This document shows positions 1-4,688 of a stretch of DNA of 8,773 bases, in pieces. Within the stretch, counting starts at the first letter, position 1. Each line of letters starts with the position of its first letter. The position numbers were made by a program, and so were the translations under genes. The notes under the pieces were generated by a model, which did not search any database, was not told the DNA's origin, and worked only from the letters and a program-made list of their open reading frames with translations. The DNA comes from Anaerolineae bacterium (lineage in GTDB: Bacteria > Chloroflexota > Anaerolineae > 4572-78 > J111), in the NCBI GenBank assembly GCA_020433785.1, contig JAGRCC010000484.1:1-8773 (forward strand), given 5' to 3'.

Positions 1-657
1 TTTTCAACCGGCATTGTCAGCTACGATGAAAGCGCGGTCTTTATGCCGCTGAGTAAGGCGCAGGCTTTTGCCGGCGTCGGCGAACGGGCCAGCGCTATTG
101 TCGTGTTATTACAGCGGCAAGAGGATACCGACCAAGTAGCTGCGGCCGTCCAGAGCCCGGGGGTGGTTACCCTCACCTGGCGCGAGTCAAACCAGGTGGT
201 TTTACAAACGGTTGACACCGCGATGGGCTTTTATATGATCCTGGACGGCATTGTCATGCTGGTGGTGGCCGTTATTATTGCCAATACCCTGCTGATGGCG
301 GTTTTTGAACGGTTCCGTGAGATTGGTATTTTGGCCGCGCTGGGCGTGAAAAGTCGGCAAATTATGCAGATGTTTTTGTTTGAGGCGTTTATTTTAGGCG
401 TGGCTGGTGTTGGGGTGGGGTTTGTGCTCGGCTCGGTTGGGGTGGTCTATCTATCGAACGTCGGTATCCCGCTGGGGGCTGCGGCCTCGGCGGCCGGCAG
501 CAACTTTGCTTTGCAGTCAACCATGTACGCTCAATTTGTACCAGGCACATTTATGTGGTTGTCACTCTGGACGCTGATCTTTGTTTTGCTGGCATCTCTT
601 TACCCGGCGCGATTCGCAGCCCGGCAGGAACCGGTTGACTCATTACGTTCATTATGA
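1..657 (+). CDS. ABC transporter permease, MacB/FtsX type (5' partial)
   Basis: The reading frame is open from base 1, so this is the C-terminal 218 residues of a longer protein; the ATG at 43 is internal. It shows the end of a periplasmic/extracellular MacB core domain followed by the FtsX domain. There are hydrophobic segments at about in-window residues 75-102, 124-154 and 182-201. A cytoplasmic coupling region ([17 protein letters not shown]) lies after the first of them. The C-terminus [18 protein letters not shown] is the usual ending of this family. Such permeases do not pump through a channel but couple ATPase movement to extracytoplasmic work such as lipoprotein, peptide or drug export. 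The gene is followed by its ATPase 50 bp downstream, so the two almost certainly work together. The substrate cannot be read from the sequence. Confidence 0.92.
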   Translation, partial: FSTGIVSYDESAVFMPLSKAQAFAGVGERASAIVVLLQRQEDTDQVAAAVQSPGVVTLTWRESNQVVLQTVDTAMGFYMILDGIVMLVVAVIIANTLLMAVFERFREIGILAALGVKSRQIMQMFLFEAFILGVAGVGVGFVLGSVGVVYLSNVGIPLGAAASAAGSNFALQSTMYAQFVPGTFMWLSLWTLIFVLLASLYPARFAARQEPVDSLRSL

Positions 658-707
658 ATACCTTAGCTAAAGATCTTAAAGACCGTTCGGCTCTAAGGAG
701 CTATAAA

Positions 708-1400
708 ATGTCCATAATCCAACTGGAAAATGTCACCAAAATCTATACGGTGGGTGAAGTAGAAACCTGCGCCCTGGACGGTGTGAGTTTAAATATTGAA
801 GAGGGCGAATTTACCGCTCTGGTTGGTCCATCAGGCTCCGGCAAAACCACGTTACTCCAGTTGATGGGCTGCCTGGATAAGCCCAATCACGGCTCGATAA
901 AAATCAATGGGCGAGACGTGACCCGCCTTGATGCCAACCAACGGGCCGACCTGCGGCGAGAGATAATCGGCTTTATCTTTCAATTCTTTGCCCTGGTGCC
1001 GGTGCTGACCGCTTATGAAAATGTGGAACTGCCGCTGCTGTTGAACAACGTTCCCCCCACCGAACGACGAGAACGGACGCTGGAGATGCTGGCCGCGGTT
1101 GGGCTGGCTGACCGAGCCGACCACCGGCCCGACCAGTTGAGCGGCGGAGAACAGCAGCGCGTGGCCATTGCCCGCGCTCTGGGGCCGCATCCCACGCTAG
1201 TGCTGGCCGACGAGCCAACGGCCAACCTGGATACGACCAACGGCGCCCAGGCGATGGAAATTATGCAGCGTCTCAACCAACAGACCGGCACGGCCTTTAT
1301 CTTTGCCACTCATGACCCGCGGGTGATGGCCTTTGCCCGGCGCATCGTCAAACTGCGAGATGGACGGGTGGTCGATAATGGTTTAGGGCCCAAAGGCTGA
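708..1400 (+). CDS. ABC transporter ATP-binding protein, LolD/MacB family
   Basis: This is a complete 230-aa nucleotide-binding subunit. Walker A GPSGSGKT is at residues 40-47, the Q-loop Gln at about 92, the signature LSGGEQQR at 144-151, Walker B LVLADE at 164-169 and the H-loop His (ATHD) at about 202. The D-loop TANLD is also present, so it should be catalytically active. I chose the ATG at 708 because AAGGAG (695-700) sits 7 bases upstream and the protein then begins directly at the family start, [12 protein letters not shown]. An in-frame ATG at 654 overlaps the permease stop (ATGA) but would add 18 residues unlike the family and lacks a good ribosome site. It is cotranscribed with the permease upstream. 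The Q-loop segment [13 protein letters not shown] is a slight variant of the usual FxFQxFNLLPxLT. Confidence 0.95.
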   Translation: MSIIQLENVTKIYTVGEVETCALDGVSLNIEEGEFTALVGPSGSGKTTLLQLMGCLDKPNHGSIKINGRDVTRLDANQRADLRREIIGFIFQFFALVPVLTAYENVELPLLLNNVPPTERRERTLEMLAAVGLADRADHRPDQLSGGEQQRVAIARALGPHPTLVLADEPTANLDTTNGAQAMEIMQRLNQQTGTAFIFATHDPRVMAFARRIVKLRDGRVVDNGLGPKG

Positions 1401-1415
1401 AGTCCGTATAAAAAT

Positions 1416-1646
1416 ATGTCGCCAACTGGACTTAGGCAGCGTGTAGAACAATGTGCCAAATTTGAAGTGTGGGTCGATGAAACCCACCTCTGGTCTCGGG
1501 CTGAGGCCGGTCGCTTCCCCGACATCACCGAGCTGAAGCAGCGGGTTCGCGATCAAGTTGCCCCGGAGAAGTCGTTGGGCACACCGACCGTAAGCAAAAC
1601 TAACCCATTTTCAGTCATCCCGATTTCAAGGCCTGACGAGAAATAA
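1416..1646 (+). pseudogene. Remnant of a SelT/SelW/SelH (Rdx) family protein, N-terminal half lost
   Basis: A 76-codon open frame contains a segment of about 45 residues, KFEVWVDETHLWSR followed by GRFPDITELKQRVRDQ and APEKSLG. It reads like the C-terminal half of bacterial SelW-like/Rdx proteins: a strand, a turn, the GRFP motif, then a helix. The family's N-terminal half, with the redox CxxC (or CxxU) after the first strand, is absent: the 15 residues before KFEV do not resemble it, and no Shine-Dalgarno precedes the ATG at 1416. The C-terminus after KSLG also diverges. I therefore read it as a decayed, non-functional fragment left 15 bp behind the ABC operon. The family assignment rests on recalled motifs, not on a search. 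It could be a short expressed protein, but it would lack the catalytic site. Confidence 0.55.
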
Positions 1647-1650
1647 TAAA

Positions 1651-1680
1651 ACACGGATGACACCGATTTTCACAGAGTTA
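1651..1680. repeat. Degenerate 10-bp tandem repeat (ACACGGATGA type)
   Basis: Three consecutive 10-base units, ACACGGATGA, CACCGATTTT and CACAGAGTTA, share a CAC-GAT core. Similar ACGGAT/ACAGAT tracts are common as intergenic clutter in Chloroflexota and cyanobacteria (recalled, not searched). The tract abuts the palindromic element starting at 1685. Confidence 0.3.
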
Positions 1681-1684
1681 TGAG

Positions 1685-1780
1685 TTACGCAGTTCAAAAG
1701 GTGACAGTCACTTTTTGCCAAAAATAAACGTCCGTTTAGCTCAAACAAGTCGATTTGTTACGTCTAAGTGACTGTCACCT
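1685..1780 (+). mobile_element. Palindromic MITE-like element, copy 1 (right end degraded)
   Basis: The left arm at 1685-1713 begins TTACGCAGTT and ends AGGTGACAGTCACTT. The right arm AAGTGACTGTCACCT (1766-1780) is its perfect 15-bp inverse. Each arm contains the 11-bp palindrome GTGAC-N-GTCAC. The 52-bp interior has no coding capacity. The element matches the reverse complement of the one at 3573-3694, with the same arm layout, the same 52-bp interior length and 17 of 19 matching bases in the block 1737-1755. The expected outer TGCGTAA end is missing on the right, so this looks like an older, damaged copy. It lies between the Rdx remnant and the 3' end of the SnoaL-like gene. Its hairpin could act as a transcription stop for either side. 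Confidence 0.75.
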
Positions 1781-1797
1781 AGTTCGCCCCAGCCTAT

Positions 1798-2199
1798 TTA
1801 ATTTGTTTGAAACGCAGCCACGGCCGCCGCTGTGTCTTCATAGAACCGATAATGCACAATTTTATCGTCTTTGATTTCGCAGTGCAGCGCCCACGGGCTG
1901 GCAAAGATTTTGCCGGTGGGGATGACCATATGCTTAAACACCCCGGCGGCCATAACCGTATCATCCTGACCTATTAGCGTCTGGATATTGAATTGTTGGG
2001 TTTGAAAGGTTCCACCTAGCGATTCGATAAATTGGCGGGCTTCACCCTTGCCGTGATAGGTCCGATAGAGCGGCACACTGTCCGGCCCGGCAATATCGAT
2101 GACGATATCATCGTGTAACGTTTCCAACAGGCTGTCCAAATCGCCTTGCCCAAAGGCGGTAAAAAAACGTTCAACAGGTTTAGTCACTTCAGTATCCAT
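1798..2199 (-). CDS. SnoaL-like / NTF2-like domain protein
   Basis: This is a 133-aa protein of the NTF2-like alpha+beta barrel superfamily (ketosteroid isomerase, SnoaL and related). The opening helix VERFFTAFGQGDLDSLLETL followed by HDDIVIDIAGP is typical, as are the YHGKGEARQFIESL helix, the central strand AAGVFKHMV and the terminal strand KIVHYRFYED. Family members are small cytosolic enzymes or ligand-binding proteins with very diverse substrates, so the reaction cannot be named. The start at 2199 is supported by AAGGAG (2205-2210 on the complement) five bases upstream; an in-frame ATG at 2217 lies upstream of that site and is less likely. The gene is transcribed divergently from the HxlR regulator, whose presumed operator overlaps this gene's -35 box. 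It is therefore the likely target of that regulator. Confidence 0.82.
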   Translation of the reverse strand: MDTEVTKPVERFFTAFGQGDLDSLLETLHDDIVIDIAGPDSVPLYRTYHGKGEARQFIESLGGTFQTQQFNIQTLIGQDDTVMAAGVFKHMVIPTGKIFASPWALHCEIKDDKIVHYRFYEDTAAAVAAFQTN

Positions 2200-2229
2200 T
2201 GTTTCTCCTTGTCGCATTTGTAAAATAGA

Positions 2230-2243
2230 TTGCTTGCAAGCAA
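2230..2243. promoter_or_regulatory. Perfect 14-bp palindrome, candidate second operator
   Basis: TTGCTTGCAAGCAA is its own exact reverse complement. It lies just downstream of the predicted transcription start of the SnoaL-like gene (about 2248, - strand), where a bound dimer would block transcription. The protein that binds is unknown; the adjacent HxlR regulator is the simplest candidate. Confidence 0.45.
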
Positions 2244-2254
2244 AGGATGAGGCT

Positions 2255-2283
2255 ACTATAAGCCATCACTTTCCGAATTTCAA
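2255..2283 (-). promoter_or_regulatory. Sigma70-type promoter for the SnoaL-like gene
   Basis: On the complement, -35 TTGAAA (2278-2283) and -10 TATAGT (2255-2260) are separated by exactly 17 bases. The predicted start near 2248 gives a leader of about 50 nt before the ATG at 2199. The -35 box abuts and overlaps by one base the inverted repeat at 2283-2307. Confidence 0.6.
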
Positions 2284-2307
2284 GTACTTACTTTTTTGTA
2301 AGGTACT
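2283..2307. promoter_or_regulatory. Inverted-repeat operator, probable HxlR-family binding site
   Basis: AGTACTTAC (2283-2291), a six-T spacer, then GTAAGGTACT (2298-2307) form an inverted repeat with one extra base in the right arm. It resembles sites of DUF24/HxlR regulators such as YodB, which use TACT/AGTA half-sites rich in GTAAGT (recalled knowledge). It touches the -35 of the SnoaL-like gene and lies upstream of the regulator's own -10, so one bound dimer could control both directions. Confidence 0.55.
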
Positions 2308-2326
2308 ATTAATTGGGTTAGTTTCG

Positions 2327-2335
2327 TGCTATGAT
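2327..2335 (+). promoter_or_regulatory. Extended -10 promoter for the HxlR regulator gene
   Basis: TGC followed by TATGAT (2330-2335) forms an extended -10 element, and no good -35 is visible at 17 bases. A start near 2342 would leave a very short leader, with the AAGGAG at 2344-2349 almost at the 5' end of the RNA. Confidence 0.45.
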
Positions 2336-2356
2336 AGCCCAAAAAGGAGACACCTA

Positions 2357-2686
2357 ATGTACGTGGAAAAATATGAATGTCCGGTCGAAGCCGTGGCCAA
2401 CCTGCTGGGTGGCCGCTGGAAGATTATCATTTTAGGCCGATTAATGCACGGCACCCGGCGCTATGGTGAGATTAAGCACTCGATCAACTACATTAGTGAG
2501 AAAATGTTGATCCAACAACTGCGCCAGTTGGAGCAAGACGGGTTAGTCGAGCGCCGGCAATATCCGGAAGTTCCGCCGCGAGTAGAATATTCGCTTTCGA
2601 CTAAAGGCTGCACGCTGATCCCCTTATTTCAATATATTGGCGAATGGGGCCGCGAGCATTTGACTGAGCGCCTGGTTAATAGTTAA
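2357..2686 (+). CDS. HxlR/DUF24-family winged-helix transcriptional regulator
   Basis: This is a 109-aa MarR-like winged helix-turn-helix protein. It carries the family hallmark CPVEAVANLLGGRWK (residues 8-22), the recognition region ISEKMLIQQLRQLEQDGLVER (46-66), the wing with YP-VPPRVEYSLS (69-81) and a dimerising C-terminal helix. Cys8 occupies the position of the redox-sensing Cys of YodB/HypR-type regulators, which respond to quinones, aldehydes or hypochlorite; a second Cys is at residue 85. Whether this protein senses redox is an inference. The start at 2357 has AAGGAG (2344-2349) seven bases upstream; the same frame stays open far upstream, but that part lies across the promoter region and the divergent gene. 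The divergent SnoaL-like gene and the intergenic inverted repeat suggest local autoregulated control. Confidence 0.92.
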   Translation: MYVEKYECPVEAVANLLGGRWKIIILGRLMHGTRRYGEIKHSINYISEKMLIQQLRQLEQDGLVERRQYPEVPPRVEYSLSTKGCTLIPLFQYIGEWGREHLTERLVNS

Positions 2687-2698
2687 TCAGTCACGTTT

Positions 2699-2727
2699 TT
2701 GACTCTGTTATTCCTGGCGATTACAAT
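2699..2727 (+). promoter_or_regulatory. Sigma70-type promoter for phoU
   Basis: TTGACT (2699-2704) and TACAAT (2722-2727) are separated by 17 bases. A start near 2734 gives a leader of about 48 nt before the ATG at 2782. A second TATAAT at 2756-2761 has no matching -35 and would place the start inside the ribosome site. Confidence 0.6.
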
Positions 2728-2781
2728 GTGGCGGGATTTTTATCATCCTCTCAAGTATAATGCCACAAGGAGCGTTCAAAG

Positions 2782-3480
2782 ATGACCACGCGCGAACATT
2801 TTAGTCAGGATCTAAGGCAGATGCGGGCAGATACCCTCAAAATGGGTGAGCTTGTTGATAAAGAGATAACGATGGCCCTTGAAGCCCTGGCCAGGGTTGA
2901 TATGCACCTGGCCCACCAAGTACGCGACTTGGATCAAGAGGTCAACCAGGCTCGTTTCGCGTTGGAAGAAAAATGCACGGTTTTATTGGCTACCCAACAG
3001 CCATTTGCCGGCGACCTGCGCCGAATTGTGGCTGCCATGCATATTTTTGTCGATTTGGAACGAATGGGGGATCAAGCCAAGGGCATCGCTAAAATTATCC
3101 CCCGGCTGGACGGCAAAACCGATCTGCATCAGCCCAATGAACTTCATATGATGGGTGAGTTGGGCCTGTCTATGCTGCGCGATTGCCTGCAAGCCTATGA
3201 CGATCTTGATATTGACTTGGCCAAGCTGGTCATCTATCGCGATGAGGCCGTAGATAAACTCTACGCCAATCTTTACACCCAAACCATGTTCGATTTAGTT
3301 GGAGCCAATAATTCGACCAAAACCGAAGCCTGCTACCAACTGCTGCGGGCCGGGCGCGAGTTAGAGCGCTTTGCCGACCTGGCTACCAACATCGCTGAAC
3401 GGGTGATCTATATTGCCACCGGCCATTTGGAAGAAGGTAATCTTGATCACGATGAGGTGCTGGAGAAGCATATCGATTAG
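2782..3480 (+). CDS. phoU: Phosphate signalling regulator PhoU
   Basis: This is a complete 232-aa all-helical protein with two PhoU repeats, of usual length. Family motifs are LATQQPFAGDLRRIV (69-83), followed by the first metal-binding motif DLERMGDQA (91-99), and the second motif ELERFADLATNIAERV (193-208). Acidic residues of these motifs bind Fe/Mn or Mg clusters in solved PhoU structures. PhoU is a cytosolic negative regulator linking the Pst phosphate transporter to the PhoR/PhoB two-component system and restraining phosphate uptake. AAGGAG (2767-2772) lies nine bases before the ATG. It stands alone here: no pst or phoRB genes are in the window, and it has its own promoter. No phosphate-responsive box could be recognised upstream. 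Confidence 0.95.
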   Translation: MTTREHFSQDLRQMRADTLKMGELVDKEITMALEALARVDMHLAHQVRDLDQEVNQARFALEEKCTVLLATQQPFAGDLRRIVAAMHIFVDLERMGDQAKGIAKIIPRLDGKTDLHQPNELHMMGELGLSMLRDCLQAYDDLDIDLAKLVIYRDEAVDKLYANLYTQTMFDLVGANNSTKTEACYQLLRAGRELERFADLATNIAERVIYIATGHLEEGNLDHDEVLEKHID

Positions 3481-3572
3481 GTCAAACCCTGGCCTATCAA
3501 CATCGATGGCCTGAGCTACAATCCTCAAAATTGAAACCAGACCTGGAGTGTCAGAGTTTACTTTAACCATAT

Positions 3573-3694
3573 CAGGACTTACGCAGTTCTAGAGGTGACA
3601 GTCACTTGATCACGCTCAATCGACTTGTCTGGGCTATCCAACTTCTGATTAACGCCAATAAGTGACTGTTACCTGGGTTTTTGCGTAAACCCTG
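3573..3694 (-). mobile_element. 122-bp MITE, copy 2, with terminal repeats and target duplication
   Basis: The ends CAGGACTTACGCA (3573-3585) and TGCGTAAACCCTG (3682-3694) are inverted repeats matching at 11 of 13 positions. Inside them lie AGGTGACAGTCACTT (3593-3607) and its near-inverse at 3660-3674 (one mismatch). The element is flanked on both sides by CATAT (3568-3572 and 3695-3699), a 5-bp target-site duplication expected from transposition. The 52-bp interior encodes nothing, so mobility would need a transposase in trans. It is inverted relative to the copy at 1685-1780. Its hairpin, 90 bp after the phoU stop, may also end that transcript. Confidence 0.8.
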
Positions 3695-3946
3695 CATATC
3701 ATGGATAACAAAGCCAGCTTTGTCGCCCTGCTCCATTTTTATGGTCGGTGTCGTCTCAATCGAGCCGGTTGTACGCCTCTTAATCTAACTCACTTCCCTT
3801 TCTTCACCATTGTTAAAAAAATCTTAACCTCGCTCAAGTGGCGTATTGCTTAAGTGTACTGCCGGAGTTAATGGCGGGCTATTGATTAAACCGTGACCAG
3901 GCCGTAAATTAGAAGCCGAACTCAATTTTTGCAGGAGAGCAATAAG
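3695..3946. other. Flavodoxin upstream region, no confident gene
   Basis: Together with 3481-3572 this makes up the rest of the 466-bp gap between phoU and the flavodoxin gene. A 50-codon ATG frame (3701-3853) starts directly after the MITE target duplication, but it has no ribosome site and no recognisable motif. TTAA motifs 11 bases apart (3813 and 3824, the latter within CTTAACCT) faintly recall a Pho box. I see no RNA gene here. Confidence 0.4.
3882..3910 (+). promoter_or_regulatory. Putative promoter for the flavodoxin gene
   Basis: TTGATT (3882-3887) and TAAATT (3905-3910) are spaced by 17 bases and lie 37 bp upstream of the ATG at 3947, so the leader would be about 30 nt. No Fur-type palindrome is evident, although flavodoxin is often iron-regulated in other bacteria. 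Confidence 0.4.
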
Positions 3947-4489
3947 ATGAACATCGGTCTTTTTTACGGCAGTACCACCGGCTGCACTGAGTCGGCGGCG
4001 GAGGCGATTCAAGCCCAACTCAACCACTTTCAAGCGGGACTGGTCACACTGATCAACGTGGGCGATATTGATCATTTGGAGCAAATGTTGAACTACGACA
4101 AAATCATCATCGGCGTCCCCACCTGGAACATCGGCGAATTGCAAGTGGATTGGGAAGATGTATTTGAGCAGTTTGATGAGCTGGATCTCAGCGGCAAACA
4201 GGTGGCCCTGTTCGGAACCGGCGACCAATACGGCTACCCGGAGAATTTCCAGGACGCCATCGGCATTGTCGGCCAAAAAGCCCGTCAGGTTGGCGCGGAG
4301 ATTGTGGGCCGCTGGACGCTGGACGACTACGACCATACCGCCTCGCTGGCCGAAGAGGATGGCATGTTCATCGGTTTGGCCTTGGATGATGATAACCAGG
4401 CCAATCTCTCCGATCGCCGGATTGCGGCCTGGGTTAAACAACTCCTGGAAGAATTTGGCTTCGCGGCGGAGGTCGGTGAGCCGGCCTAA
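3947..4489 (+). CDS. fldA: Long-chain flavodoxin
   Basis: This is a 180-aa FMN-binding electron carrier of the cytosol, replacing ferredoxin in one- and two-electron transfers, often under iron shortage. The FMN phosphate loop GSTTGCTES is at residues 8-16. The first isoalloxazine loop PTWNIGELQ (58-66) carries Trp60, and the second loop TGDQYGYPENF (91-101) carries Tyr95. The segment at about 120-145 contains the insertion that marks long-chain flavodoxins (FldA/NifF/IsiB). Start choice: AGGAGA (3933-3938) precedes the ATG at 3947 by eight bases; an in-frame start 18 bases upstream would overlap that site. The gene is monocistronic and convergent with the lipoprotein gene, with a hairpin between them. 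Its partner enzyme is not in the window. The fldA symbol denotes the family; the exact paralogue is not certain. Confidence 0.94.
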   Translation: MNIGLFYGSTTGCTESAAEAIQAQLNHFQAGLVTLINVGDIDHLEQMLNYDKIIIGVPTWNIGELQVDWEDVFEQFDELDLSGKQVALFGTGDQYGYPENFQDAIGIVGQKARQVGAEIVGRWTLDDYDHTASLAEEDGMFIGLALDDDNQANLSDRRIAAWVKQLLEEFGFAAEVGEPA

Positions 4490-4530
4490 TCATAGCCATA
4501 TGGTTGGTTGTTGATCCCCATATTGAGTAA

Positions 4531-4603
4531 GAACTTTTTACGTCAGAGATGCAAAAGACGCAAAAGTTGTAAAAACTTTTGCGTCTGTAGCGACTTTTGC
4601 GTT
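4531..4603. repeat. Cluster of ACTTTTGCGT direct and inverted repeats
   Basis: The 10-mer ACTTTTGCGT occurs at 4575-4584 and 4593-4602. Its inverse, ACGCAAAAGT, lies at 4558-4567, an extra GCAAAAG at 4551-4557, and a variant ACTTTTTACGTC at 4533-4544. The array can form alternative hairpins around the main stem. It looks like a decayed or locally duplicated palindromic repeat. Confidence 0.55.
4556..4586. terminator. Strong hairpin, probable terminator between convergent genes
   Basis: AGACGCAAAAGTT (4556-4568), loop GTAAA, and AACTTTTGCGTCT (4574-4586) form a perfect 13-bp stem. It lies 66 bp after the flavodoxin stop and about 100 bp after the end of the opposing lipoprotein gene. A short T run follows only on the - strand side (TCTTTTGC), so intrinsic termination is better supported for the - strand gene. 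Confidence 0.55.
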
Positions 4604-4639
4604 AAGGATCGGCCCTTAAATAACTTGAGCAGTCAGGCA

Positions 4640-4669
4640 GGAGATTGGAGATTAGAGATAAGGAGATTA
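4640..4669. repeat. GGAGATT purine-rich tandem tract
   Basis: Roughly 8-bp units GGAGATT, GGAGATTA, GAGATAA and GGAGATTA follow each other 20 bp beyond the end of the lipoprotein gene. Similar GGAGAT units also flank that gene's start (6729-6780). I recall such tracts as common in Chloroflexota intergenic DNA. Confidence 0.45.
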
Positions 4670-4688
4670 CCCTTTCCCTACTTCCCAA

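Noticed and set aside
654..707. Upstream start of the ABC ATPase overlapping the permease stop (ATGA)
   Set aside because: Translational coupling is possible, but the AAGGAG site and the family start both point to ATG 708.
1685..3694. Composite transposon bounded by the two inverted small elements
   Set aside because: The right-hand copy has its own CATAT duplication on both sides, so it inserted alone; no duplication brackets the whole segment.
3812..3830. Possible Pho box (TTAA motifs 11 bp apart, one within CTTAACCT) upstream of flavodoxin
   Set aside because: Only two weak units are present, in an A-rich run, far from the predicted promoter, and no similar box precedes phoU.
3701..3853. 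50-codon ATG frame directly after the MITE target duplication
   Set aside because: It has no Shine-Dalgarno, no recognisable motif and an unusual composition; the position is probably chance.
3824..4441. 205-codon open frame on the - strand opposite the flavodoxin gene
   Set aside because: The flavodoxin on the + strand has every family motif and a ribosome site; the antisense translation matches no family I recognise and follows the codon bias of the real gene.
4531..4669. CRISPR-like repeat array
   Set aside because: The repeats are only 7-10 bp, irregularly spaced and partly inverted, with no spacers of constant length and no cas genes.
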